NCBI GenBank assembly: GCA_902373545.1
Contig: CABKMZ010000018.1
Location: 1 to 31,133 of the forward strand
Length of the DNA: 31,133 bases
Reading direction: 5' to 3'
Origin: an uncultured Actinomyces sp.
GTDB lineage: Bacteria; Actinomycetota; Actinomycetes; Actinomycetales; Actinomycetaceae
Within the stretch, counting starts at the first letter, position 1; each line of letters starts with the position of its first letter. Of the stretch, positions 5,518 to 13,324 are shown one piece after another. Position numbers and translations under genes: made by a program. A model generated the notes under the pieces. The model did not search any database, was not told the DNA's origin, and saw nothing but the letters and a program-made list of their open reading frames with translations.

Positions 5518-7473
5518 CTAGCTGTCCTTCCTGTCGCGCTCGTCCGTTCGGTCGGCGCCTGTGGCCAGTCTGCGTACGGCCGCGGTGGCCTCGCTCGACG
5601 CCTGAGAGACGGATTCTCGCGCCCCGGCCACGGCCTCGGACATCGCTTCGCGGGCGCCGACAACCGCCTCGGTCGCGGCGCCGCGCGCCTCAGCGACTCG
5701 CTCCGACATGGCTTCACGTGCCCCGGCCACCGATTCGCGTGCCCCGGCCACGGCCTCGGCCACGGCCTCGCGGGCACCAGCCACGGCCTCGGAGGTCGCC
5801 CCGCGCGCGCCCACGATCTGCTCGCGCACCTTCTTGCGCATGACCTTGCCCAGCTGGGAGCGCGGCAGCTCGCTCATGACGACGACCTGACGGGGCAGGG
5901 CGTAGTGCGCTAAGGACTTTTCCGCCCAGTTGCGCAGGTCCGTGAGCGTGACCGACGCGCCGGCCTCGAGAACGACGGCTGCGACGACATCCTCGCCGCT
6001 CTCGCCGGCGGGGACTCCCACGGCAGCCACGTCGAGGATGCCGGGCATCGTGCGCACCGCATCTTCGACCTGAGAGGGATAGACGTTGAAGCCGGAGGAG
6101 TTGATCATCTCCTTGCGTCGGTCCGCCATGTAGATAAAGCCGTCGCGCACCTGGACCAGGTCGCCCGTGCGCAGCCAGCCGTCGGCGGTGAACACCTCCG
6201 CGGTCTCCTCGTCCTGATTCCAGTACCCGGAGAAGACCTGCGGGCCGGTTGCGATGAGCTCGCCGACCGCGCCGTCCTCGACGTCGCGCGCGGGGTCCTC
6301 GGGGTCGACGATGCGCACCTGCGTGGAGGGGAAGGGAATACCCAGCGCCCCGCGCGCCCGCGAGGAGGCCAGGGGGGAACCGAGGAGGATCGGGGATGCC
6401 TCGGTCATGCCGTAGCCTTCGATCATGAGGCCGCCGGTCGCCTCCTCCCATTTTTGGGCCAGAGGCGCCGACAGGGGCATCGCGCCCGACAGGGAGAAGT
6501 GGATGGAGGACAGGTCCACGTCCGTGCCCTCGGCTGCCGCCAGCAGGCGCTCGTACATGGGGGGCACGCCCAGGAAGAACGTGCAGGGGAGTCGGCGCTG
6601 GGCGGCCAGGACCAGGGCGGTGTCGAACTTCGGGAACATGGCGACGGTCGCCCCCAGGCGCAGGCCCGCCAGGAAACCGATCGTGAACCCGAAGGCGTGG
6701 AAGAGGGGCAGGATGCAGTAGAAGACCTCGGCGCCCTCGTGCAGGACGGGCACCCATGCGATGGACTCCTCGACGTTGGCGCGCAGGTTGGCGTGCGTGA
6801 GAGCCGCGGCCTTGGGCACGCCCGTCGTGCCGCCCGTGTGGATGAGGAGGGCGACGTCGTCCATGGAGGCGGGGCATGTTCCGTTCCAGGGGGTGGCTGT
6901 GCGCATGGCGCGTGTCCACGAGCGAGCCCAGGTGGGGCGCGGGCTAGTGAGCTGGTCGCGCTTGTCGCGCGCGGCCTTGAGGGGCAGCTTGAGCGCCAGG
7001 CGCGAGGCCGTGGGAAGGGCCGTCGTCAGGTCCATCGAGAAGGTGGTGTGGCCTCGGCCCAGGAAGGTCAGCTTCTCCAGGGTCTTGGACCAGGCGATCG
7101 TCACGCGCGCGCCGTGGCGCGCGTACTCGCCCTCGAGCTCGCCGGAGGGAGCAAGCGGGTTGTGTTCGACGACGACGGCACCCAGCAGCATCGTGCCCAG
7201 GACTGCAACCGCGTGCTGGGGGCAGTTGGGCATGATGAGAGCGACGCGGTCTCCCGCGCGCACGCCCGCCTGGTGCAAGGCCCCCGCGCACCGACGCATC
7301 TGCTCGACCAGCTGCTCGTAGGAGAGCTGGCGGGCGAAAAAGTCGATGGCGGCACGCTTGGGATAGCGGGCGGCGACGTCCAGGACCATATCCGGGATCG
7401 GCTGGTCGGGAGTGGCGATTTCGTAGGCGACGCCGGGCGCATAGAGCGCCCGCAGCGAGGACGTGAGGTCCAT
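5518..7473 (-). CDS. Long-chain fatty-acid--CoA ligase (AMP-forming) with repetitive C-terminal tail
   Basis: 651 residues, start ATG 7473 with AGGAG upstream. It belongs to the ANL adenylating family, which activates a carboxylate with ATP and transfers it to CoA. Motifs seen: phosphate loop HTGGTTGVPK (212-221), GYGMTE (353-358), WLRTGDL (433-439), hinge and lysine region LPRSQLGKVMRKK with the catalytic Lys543. The closest pattern is FadD-type long-chain acyl-CoA synthetases; chain length cannot be read from sequence. Residues 551-651 are extra to the family and consist of 11-residue repeats (see separate entry). It is the last of three leftward genes but has an 87-bp upstream gap with an operator-like palindrome, so it may have its own promoter. 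The high Ala/Arg/Glu content of the tail differs from the catalytic part. Confidence 0.9.
   Translation of the reverse strand: MDLTSSLRALYAPGVAYEIATPDQPIPDMVLDVAARYPKRAAIDFFARQLSYEQLVEQMRRCAGALHQAGVRAGDRVALIMPNCPQHAVAVLGTMLLGAVVVEHNPLAPSGELEGEYARHGARVTIAWSKTLEKLTFLGRGHTTFSMDLTTALPTASRLALKLPLKAARDKRDQLTSPRPTWARSWTRAMRTATPWNGTCPASMDDVALLIHTGGTTGVPKAAALTHANLRANVEESIAWVPVLHEGAEVFYCILPLFHAFGFTIGFLAGLRLGATVAMFPKFDTALVLAAQRRLPCTFFLGVPPMYERLLAAAEGTDVDLSSIHFSLSGAMPLSAPLAQKWEEATGGLMIEGYGMTEASPILLGSPLASSRARGALGIPFPSTQVRIVDPEDPARDVEDGAVGELIATGPQVFSGYWNQDEETAEVFTADGWLRTGDLVQVRDGFIYMADRRKEMINSSGFNVYPSQVEDAVRTMPGILDVAAVGVPAGESGEDVVAAVVLEAGASVTLTDLRNWAEKSLAHYALPRQVVVMSELPRSQLGKVMRKKVREQIVGARGATSEAVAGAREAVAEAVAGARESVAGAREAMSERVAEARGAATEAVVGAREAMSEAVAGARESVSQASSEATAAVRRLATGADRTDERDRKDS
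5560..5811 (-). repeat. 11-residue repeats encoding amphipathic tail of the acyl-CoA ligase
   Basis: Residues 555-638 of the ligase divide into 11-mers: GARGATSEAVA, GAREAVAEAVA, a 7-mer GARESVA, GAREAMSERVA, EARGAATEAVV, GAREAMSEAVA, GARESVSQASS, EATAAVRRLAT. The DNA is correspondingly repetitive (many copies of the hexamer-like unit GGCCTC/GCCACG). An 11-residue period gives three turns of a slightly overwound helix with a continuous Ala/Val face and Arg/Glu flanks, as in lipid-binding helices of apolipoproteins and LEA proteins. The function here is inference. Confidence 0.8.
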
Positions 7474-7506
7474 CTATGCTCCTTTGGTGGTGCTGCCCCT
7501 ACGATA

Positions 7507-7519
7507 CCGTAAGTTACGG
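7507..7519. promoter_or_regulatory. Operator-like palindrome upstream of the acyl-CoA ligase
   Basis: CCGTAA-G-TTACGG is a perfect inverted repeat with 6-bp arms, centred 40 bp before the ligase start codon. Read leftward, the next bases are TATCGT (7506-7501), a plausible -10, so the site would lie in the -35/-10 spacer. Short odd-centred palindromes in that place are typical of TetR-family operators. No regulator gene is adjacent, so its protein is unknown. Confidence 0.45.
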
Positions 7520-7560
7520 CCTCGTTTGACCACCTGGAAGCGCGATGAAAGCGACAGTTT

Positions 7561-8766
7561 CTACAGGGGCGTCGCAATCAGTCGGACGGTTTCGGGCAGG
7601 TGGCTCAGCTCCTCCAGGGCCTCGCGACCCAGGCCGGCCGAAATGTCGGTGAGCACGTAGCCGACCTCGTCCACGGTCGCCAGGATCTGGGCGTCGACGT
7701 TGGCCTCCGACGACGCGAAGATCGAGTTCACGCGGGCCATGACGCCGGGCACGTTGCGGTGGATGAGGCGCACGCGGTAGCGCGAACGCCTGCCGATGTT
7801 CATGGTCAGGTTGGGCAGGTTCACGCTCATGTCGGTCGAGCCGCTGGCCTGGTACTCACCGATCTTGGCGGCCACAAAACGGCCGATGTCGTACTGTGCC
7901 TCCTCCGTGGACCCGCCGATGTGCGGGGTGAGAATGACGTTGTCGAGGGTGGCCAGGGGCGAGGAGAAGGGGTCGCCGTTGGCGCGCGGTTCCTCGGGGA
8001 ACACGTCGATGGCCGCGCCGCCCAGGTGGCCCGAGACCAGTGCGGCGTGCAGGGCATCCACGTCGACGACGTGTCCGCGCGAGAGGTTGATGAACAGGGC
8101 GCCGGGCTTCATGAGCTCGAACTCGCCTCGCCCGATGAGGTTGGTGTTGGACTCTTGGCCGTCCACGTGCACGGAGATGATGTCGGCCTCGCGTAGCACG
8201 GCCTCCATGGTGGGCATCTGCGTGGCGTTGCCCAGGGCCAGGCGCTCGGCGGCGTCGTAGAAGATGACGTTGAGGCCCATGGCCTCGGCCAGCACCGACA
8301 GCTGGGTGCCGATGTTGCCGTAGCCGATGATGCCCAGCGTGTGCCCGCGCACCTCGTGGGCGCCGTCGGCGCTCTTGTCCCACACGCCGCGGTGCAGGCG
8401 CGAGTTCTTCACCGTCACGCGGCGCGACAGGTCGATAATCTCGCCGATCGCGAGCTCGACGACGGAACGCGTGTTGGAGTAGGGGGCGTTGAACACGGCG
8501 ATGCCCATCTCGGTGGCGGTGGCCAGGTCGATCTGGTTAGTGCCGATACAGAAGGCGCCGATGGCCTTCAGGTTCGGGCGGGCGCGCAGGACGCGCTCGG
8601 TGACCTCGGTCTTGGAACGCAGACCCACGTAGTCGATACCCTCGAGCGCATCGATCAGGTCGTCCTCAGACAGGGCGCCCGTCACGCGGGTGACCTCAAT
8701 GCTGAACTTGGCGAAAATCTCGTCGGCGATCGGGTGCGGGTTTTCCAAGAGTAATGCTCGTGTCAT
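7561..8766 (-). CDS. serA: D-3-phosphoglycerate dehydrogenase (E. coli SerA type)
   Basis: 401 residues, start ATG 8766 with GGAG just upstream. The enzyme oxidises 3-phosphoglycerate to 3-phosphohydroxypyruvate with NAD, the first step of serine synthesis. Seen: nucleotide-binding GIIGYGNIG (145-153), catalytic Arg230 in LSRGHVVD, Glu259 in FPEEP, His282 in TPHIGGST, and a C-terminal ACT domain from about 330 (YRVRLIHRNVPGVMARVN) that in E. coli SerA binds serine for feedback inhibition. Length and layout match the short E. coli-type enzyme and not the 520-residue actinobacterial form with an intervening domain. It lies 60 bp after the HelD gene on the same strand, with the acyl-CoA ligase downstream. 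A different 2-hydroxyacid dehydrogenase is unlikely because of the ACT domain. Confidence 0.92.
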   Translation of the reverse strand: MTRALLLENPHPIADEIFAKFSIEVTRVTGALSEDDLIDALEGIDYVGLRSKTEVTERVLRARPNLKAIGAFCIGTNQIDLATATEMGIAVFNAPYSNTRSVVELAIGEIIDLSRRVTVKNSRLHRGVWDKSADGAHEVRGHTLGIIGYGNIGTQLSVLAEAMGLNVIFYDAAERLALGNATQMPTMEAVLREADIISVHVDGQESNTNLIGRGEFELMKPGALFINLSRGHVVDVDALHAALVSGHLGGAAIDVFPEEPRANGDPFSSPLATLDNVILTPHIGGSTEEAQYDIGRFVAAKIGEYQASGSTDMSVNLPNLTMNIGRRSRYRVRLIHRNVPGVMARVNSIFASSEANVDAQILATVDEVGYVLTDISAGLGREALEELSHLPETVRLIATPL

Positions 8767-8826
8767 GACTCCATCATGGCAGATGGGGGCACAACCAGCG
8801 TGGCATCGTCACTGTGTGGTCACCGA

Positions 8827-11100
8827 CTACCACTCTTCCATGCCGGCGGGCAGCGCGGCGGCGTGGACGACGTGGACGTCGTGGGTGGCGCGAGTCAGGG
8901 CGACAAACAGGTCGCCGATGCCGTCGCTCATGATTTCGCCGGGCTCGACCAGGACGACCGAATCGAACTCCAAGCCCTTCGTTGCGTTCGCTGAGAGCAG
9001 GGCGACGCGCTCGGACAGCGCGCTGTCCCCGTCGACGTCGGCGCCCCACGCGCGGGCACGCTGCGCGCCCACGATGATGGCGACGCGGCCGCGTGAGGCG
9101 CCCGCCTCGCGGTCCAGGCGTTCCTCTGCGATCTGGCGGGCCTGGTGCGCGGCCTCCCACAACGGGTCGGTGTCTCGGGACGAGGCCGGGGCAGCCTCGG
9201 GCGCGTCCACGTGAGTGACGCGGTAGCATCCCTCGACGTCGCGCACGGCGGTCATCGGGTAGAGGACAGGTGCCCCCGCACGCGCCACCACACCCTCGGC
9301 AAGGGTCGTGAGGGTCGCAGGGGTGCGGTAGGAGACGGTCAGGGCGTACTCGGCGGCAAAAGCGCGGGCCGCGGGCCCTAGCGCCTTCTCCCACGAGGCG
9401 GGACGCTGAGAGCCGCGGCGCTGATCCAGGTCACCGACGACCGTGAAGGACCGCGAGGGACAGCGGCGCAGCAGGGCGCGCCACGCCATGGGGGAGAGTT
9501 CCTGGGCCTCGTCGACCACGATGTGGCCGTAGGCCCACGCGCGATCCTTGGCCGCACGCTCGGCCAGGGGCGCCCACGACTCCTGCTCCGCGGTGTGTTC
9601 GGCGAGCATCTGCGCGGTGACGATGCCGCCTCCCAGGTTCTGCCCCTCGATGGCGGCACGAGCGCGCTCGAGCTCGCCCCCGTCCGTCTCCTTCGAGGGA
9701 GCCGACGAGGTCGGCATGGGGCCGAGCAGCTCCTCGCACTCGTCCAGGATCGCAACGTCCGAGATCGTCCAGGGCGCCGAGCGCGGCCGCACCAGGAGGG
9801 CCAGCTCGTCGGGGCGCAACGGCGACCTCGCGCGCCGGTTGGCTGCCGCCAACACCTCCGGGCGGGCATAGAGCCTGCGTAGCAGCGTCTGCGCGCTCGT
9901 GGGCATCCACGCCGTGTTGATCGCGCGGCGGCAATCCACCGAGTCTCGAATCTCAATGAGCCAGGAGCGCTTGACCTCCGGCTCGACGCGCCCCTCGGAG
10001 TCGGCGTCCCCAGCCTCGCGCGCCAGGCGAAGCGCCAACACGTCCATCAGTTCGCGTGCAAACGACTCGCGCGCCACGTTGTGGGGACGCCCCGAGCGCT
10101 TGGCGCGCCGCCTGGCCGCCTCCACGTCGCCGCGGGTGAGCGTCACGGTACGGTTCCACACGCGCAGCTCCTGATCCCCCTTGGGAAGCTTCGCGAGCGC
10201 TCGCACCGCCTCCTTGACGATAGCCGCCCAGGCCGGCAGCCCCTTGATCCGAGCCACGGCCTCGTCCTCGGACGCACGCGCACGCACGCCCGGCACCAGA
10301 TCGCCCATCGTCACCGACACAACACCCGTCTCACCCAGGGAGGGCAGCACCTGCTCGATATAGCGCAAGAACAAGCGCGAGGGCCCCACGAGCAGAACAC
10401 CCGAGCGCTCCAGGCGCTCGCGGTGGGCATACAGCAGGTAGGCGATGCGGTGCAGCGCGACCGCGGTCTTGCCCGTGCCCGGGCCGCCCTGGACGACCAG
10501 GAGGCCCTTGTCGGAGGCGCGGATGATGCGGTCCTGCTCGGACTGGATGGTCGCCACGATGTCACCCATGCGCCCGTCGCGCGCCTCACTCAGGGCATGC
10601 ATGAGGGCGCCCTCGCCCTGCAGCTCCAGGCCCTGGGCGTGCGAGGCGTCGAGCAGCTCGTCCTCCAGCCCCGTCACGCGCCGGTCGCGAGTCGAAATGT
10701 GGCGGCGACGCACGACGCCCTCCGGCTTGGCCGACGTCGCCTGATAGAAGGGACGCGCGGCGGGGGCACGCCAATCCAGGAGCAGGGGAGTGCCGTCCTC
10801 GTGAGACAGGGACAGGCGACCAACGTGGCGCGTCGACGAATCCACCATGTCGAGGCGACCGAACACGAGGCGCTCCTCCACGCCCTCCAGGCGCGCGGCC
10901 ATCTCACCCAGGTGCGCAGACAGGGCCTCGCGCTCCGTCCACGCCTGCGCGTTTCCGACACCGTGCGTCGAATGAATGCGGCCCTGACGATCCCGGTAGG
11001 AGGCGCGAAGCGCGTCGAGACGCTCGTAGGCGGCGTCGACGAAGTCCTGTTCAGGCAACGGAAGGTCCGTGCGTGACTCCTGCTGCGCGCCCGTGGTCAT
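8827..11100 (-). CDS. helD: HelD-type UvrD-like helicase, RNA polymerase-associated
   Basis: 757 residues, start ATG 11100 with GAGGAGG upstream. Superfamily 1 motifs in order: Q motif IQSEQDRIIR (185-194), Walker A GGPGTGKT (205-212), DEAQ box (529-532), GDLDQRRG, TKGLEFD (706-712), ALTRAT (733-738). Between Walker A and DEAQ there is a long insert, and the N-terminal 180 residues include the conserved actinobacterial HelD stretch GRLDMVDSSTRHVGRLSL and LLLDWRAPAARPFYQA. HelD proteins bind RNA polymerase, pry open its clamp and release stalled enzyme from DNA, with ATP hydrolysis (known in Bacillus and Mycobacterium). The alternative is a DNA repair helicase of the UvrD/Rep type, but the N-terminal arm and DWRAP signature favour HelD. 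It heads a possible three-gene leftward operon with serA and the ligase, although the functions are unrelated. Confidence 0.85.
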   Translation of the reverse strand: MTTGAQQESRTDLPLPEQDFVDAAYERLDALRASYRDRQGRIHSTHGVGNAQAWTEREALSAHLGEMAARLEGVEERLVFGRLDMVDSSTRHVGRLSLSHEDGTPLLLDWRAPAARPFYQATSAKPEGVVRRRHISTRDRRVTGLEDELLDASHAQGLELQGEGALMHALSEARDGRMGDIVATIQSEQDRIIRASDKGLLVVQGGPGTGKTAVALHRIAYLLYAHRERLERSGVLLVGPSRLFLRYIEQVLPSLGETGVVSVTMGDLVPGVRARASEDEAVARIKGLPAWAAIVKEAVRALAKLPKGDQELRVWNRTVTLTRGDVEAARRRAKRSGRPHNVARESFARELMDVLALRLAREAGDADSEGRVEPEVKRSWLIEIRDSVDCRRAINTAWMPTSAQTLLRRLYARPEVLAAANRRARSPLRPDELALLVRPRSAPWTISDVAILDECEELLGPMPTSSAPSKETDGGELERARAAIEGQNLGGGIVTAQMLAEHTAEQESWAPLAERAAKDRAWAYGHIVVDEAQELSPMAWRALLRRCPSRSFTVVGDLDQRRGSQRPASWEKALGPAARAFAAEYALTVSYRTPATLTTLAEGVVARAGAPVLYPMTAVRDVEGCYRVTHVDAPEAAPASSRDTDPLWEAAHQARQIAEERLDREAGASRGRVAIIVGAQRARAWGADVDGDSALSERVALLSANATKGLEFDSVVLVEPGEIMSDGIGDLFVALTRATHDVHVVHAAALPAGMEEW

Positions 11101-11213
11101 AGGTCCTCCTCGATATTGGTGGCCTTCTATTGTTGCTCACTTTTCGTCGTTGCGCTGTGAGCAGCCTTTTTTCAACACCGTGACTTCGCCCCAAGCTCAA
11201 AACGTGTCCTCGC

Positions 11214-11243
11214 ATGACGCGGCGCCGCCCCCACAGGTACGTT
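11214..11243 (+). promoter_or_regulatory. Candidate promoter of the PAC2 gene
   Basis: ATGACG (11214-11219) and TACGTT (11238-11243) are 18 bp apart, each matching about 4 of 6 bases, 36 bp before the GTG start. They lie in the 179-bp divergent gap between helD and the PAC2 gene. That gap also holds an inverted repeat TGCTCAC (11134-11140) / GTGAGCA (11157-11163), of unknown role. Confidence 0.3.
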
Positions 11244-11279
11244 AGACATGAGAGAAAAGACCGAGCATGAGGAGGATAC

Positions 11280-12356
11280 GTGAGCATCACCGCGACCGAC
11301 CTTTACGAGGACGGGCCCGCCGCAGGCGCGAAGGCCAAGATTCTCCTCATCCACTTCGATGGGGCGATTGACGCCGGCGCCGCCGGGCGCATAGCGATCG
11401 GGCAGATGCTGCGGTCGCTGCACAACGAGCGCGTCGCTACCTTCGACGCCGACACCCTCATGGACTACCGCTCGCACCGGCCCATCGTGACCGTTGACGA
11501 CTGGGTGTCCTCTCCAGACATGGTCATGCCCAAGACCGTGCTCGACCTGGTCGAGGACGACATGGGAAATCCGATCCTTGTCCTGCACGGCGCCGAACCG
11601 GACGCGCACTGGGAGTCCTTCACGAACGCCATCAACGACATCTGCAAGCGCGCCGGCGTGGAGATCACCTTCTCGCTGCACGGCGTGCCCTCCGGCGTCC
11701 CCCACACGCGGCCCACTCCCGTGCACGTCCAGGCCACTGATGCCTCCCTGCTGCCCGCGGGCGGCGCGAAGATCACGAACCACATGCAGTTCCCCGCGCC
11801 CCTGTCGACCTTCGTGCAGATTCGACTCGGGCAACGAGGCATTGGCGGGCTCGCGCTGCTCGGCGCTGTCCCGTACTACATGGCCGACACCGGCTACCCG
11901 GCCGCCTCCTCGGCGCTGCTGACCTCGCTGGCCAAGTTCGCGGACCTGTCTCTGCCCGTCGGCGACCTCGAGCAGGGCGCCGCGCAGGACCAGGAGAACA
12001 TCGAAAAGCTCGTTGAATCCAACCCGGACATCTCCCACACCGTCTCCAACCTCGAAGAACACTTCGATGCGTGGAGCGGAGGCGACGGCGCGATCCCGCT
12101 GGCCGGCATGGCCCAGCCTGCCGCCGCCCGCGACGAGGACAAGTCCACCAAGGACATCGGCGACGTCATCGAGGCCTACCTCGCGCAGGTCTCGCGCGCC
12201 AAAGCCGAAGAAATCGAGTCCGTCCAGCGCGCACCCCGCGTCGACGGCACCGAGACTCCCTCCAAGCCCGACACCCTCGAAGACGTGCTCGCCCGCGTCG
12301 AGGCCCGCCGCAACGGCAAAGAACCCGGGCCCTCCTCGCCGCGCCACCGCGCCTAA
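11280..12356 (+). CDS. PAC2-family protein
   Basis: 358 residues, GTG start at 11280 with GGAGGA at 11270-11275. The first 260 residues show the PAC2 (proteasome assembly chaperone 2-like) pattern: an early strand KILLIHFDGAIDAGAAG, then LVLHGAEPDAHWESF, a SLHGVPSGVPHTRP segment, and LGAVPYYMADTGYPAAS. In actinobacteria such proteins are common; despite the family name, their biochemical role is not established. The C-terminal 90 residues are acidic to mixed charge and probably partly disordered (EEHFDAWSGGDGAIPL, then VEARRNGKEPGPSSPRHRA). It is transcribed alone, divergent from helD and convergent with a spermidine-synthase-like gene, with tandem hairpins after its stop. No membrane segment or signal peptide is seen, so it is cytoplasmic. 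Confidence 0.85.
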   Translation: MSITATDLYEDGPAAGAKAKILLIHFDGAIDAGAAGRIAIGQMLRSLHNERVATFDADTLMDYRSHRPIVTVDDWVSSPDMVMPKTVLDLVEDDMGNPILVLHGAEPDAHWESFTNAINDICKRAGVEITFSLHGVPSGVPHTRPTPVHVQATDASLLPAGGAKITNHMQFPAPLSTFVQIRLGQRGIGGLALLGAVPYYMADTGYPAASSALLTSLAKFADLSLPVGDLEQGAAQDQENIEKLVESNPDISHTVSNLEEHFDAWSGGDGAIPLAGMAQPAAARDEDKSTKDIGDVIEAYLAQVSRAKAEEIESVQRAPRVDGTETPSKPDTLEDVLARVEARRNGKEPGPSSPRHRA

Positions 12357-12387
12357 GCGTCGGACACCCCGGCCCTGCTCGCGGCGC

Positions 12388-12435
12388 GCCCCAGGGGGGC
12401 ACGCGGGCAACCCCGCACCCGCGGCGCGGGCGGGG
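12388..12435. terminator. Tandem GC hairpins between convergent genes
   Basis: Hairpin one is GCCCC (12388-12392) with GGGGC (12396-12400), loop AGG. Hairpin two is CCCCG-CA-CCCGC (12411-12422) with GCGGG-CGGGG (12426-12435), loop GGC, with CA bulged. They fill the 98-bp gap between the PAC2 gene and the leftward gene ending at 12455, so they can terminate both. Confidence 0.65.
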
Positions 12436-12454
12436 GAACGGAGGGTTGGCCTCG

Positions 12455-13276
12455 TCAGTGAGACGGGGGATAGCCGATCTGAGCGTCCGTGAGCGCGGGG
12501 AAGCCCGCCACCCAGCGCACCAGCTCAGCGGGCCTGGTGATGCGCGCGGGCAAGGCCAGCGTACGCAGCGCCCGATCGATGTCGTCCGCGTCCACCACCC
12601 CGTCATTGCATGCCAGTGCGACGACGTTGCCGCGCCGACCGCTTCGCCCCACCTTCGGATCCTGGATCGACGCAACGAAGGGGAAGACCTCCTGCAACGC
12701 CGCCACGTCCTGGCGCGCGTTGGCCGCGCCCCCGTGCGCGCAATTGACCAGGTACACGCCCCGATCCGTCAGAGAACGGCGCACCTGACGGGCGCACTCA
12801 ATCGTGCGCAGGTGATCGGGAGTGAGCCCCTCGGCAAAAGCGTCGCGCACGATCACGTCAAACGAACCCTCGCGCGTCTGATCCAGGACAGCCCGCCCGT
12901 CGCCCACGCGGATCTTGACCTGCGGGGCCTTCGGGATCGGGAAATGCTCACGCACCTGCTCAGCCAGGAGCCGGTCAACCTCAACGGCCACGTGCCGCGA
13001 CTGCGGGAAGGCAGCAGACCACGCGCACGCCAGCGCACACGCCGCGCCACCCACATGCAACGCTCGGAAACGATCCCCCTGGCCCCACGCGGCGGCCACG
13101 ACCGCGCTCATGTGCTGCATGTACTCGAACTCCAGATACGTCGGATCCGACGTATCCACCGCCGAAGACTCCACGCCGTCCAGGAACAGCGTCGCGCGCG
13201 GGCCATCCCAACGGATCCGCGCCGAGCCGAAATCCGTCTCGAAGGAGATGTCGCGTGACGAAGATGAGCGTGCCAT
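12455..13276 (-). CDS. Spermidine-synthase-like protein with SAM-dependent methyltransferase fold
   Basis: 273 residues from the ATG at 13276; a GTG at 13294 would add six residues, and neither start has a clear Shine-Dalgarno, so the start is uncertain. After an N-terminal beta segment (ARIRWDGPRATLFLDGVESS), it has the nucleotide-binding core of class I methyltransferases: LHVGGAACALA as motif I, an acidic end of the next strand in VAVEVD, VRVGDGRAVL, and FDVIVRDAFAEGLTPDHL. This order is that of the polyamine aminopropyltransferase (SpeE-like) family. The aspartate-rich polyamine-binding segment of true spermidine synthases is not obvious, so it may be a methyltransferase or another SpeE-like enzyme. 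It is divergent from dinB with about 50 bp between starts and stands alone; nothing nearby suggests polyamine metabolism. Confidence 0.72.
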   Translation of the reverse strand: MARSSSSRDISFETDFGSARIRWDGPRATLFLDGVESSAVDTSDPTYLEFEYMQHMSAVVAAAWGQGDRFRALHVGGAACALACAWSAAFPQSRHVAVEVDRLLAEQVREHFPIPKAPQVKIRVGDGRAVLDQTREGSFDVIVRDAFAEGLTPDHLRTIECARQVRRSLTDRGVYLVNCAHGGAANARQDVAALQEVFPFVASIQDPKVGRSGRRGNVVALACNDGVVDADDIDRALRTLALPARITRPAELVRWVAGFPALTDAQIGYPPSH

Positions 13277-13324
13277 GGTGGACACTGTAACCACGGGACC
13301 GTGCTCGCTGCTTCAGGAGGTGAC

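Noticed and set aside
11134..11175. Intrinsic terminator (GCTG-TGAG-CAGC followed by CTTTTTTC)
   Set aside because: The stem is only 4 bp and no gene ends upstream on that strand; it lies in a divergent promoter gap.
13277..13324. LexA box at dinB
   Set aside because: No CGAAC-N4-GTTCG-like palindrome is present in the gap between dinB and its divergent neighbour.
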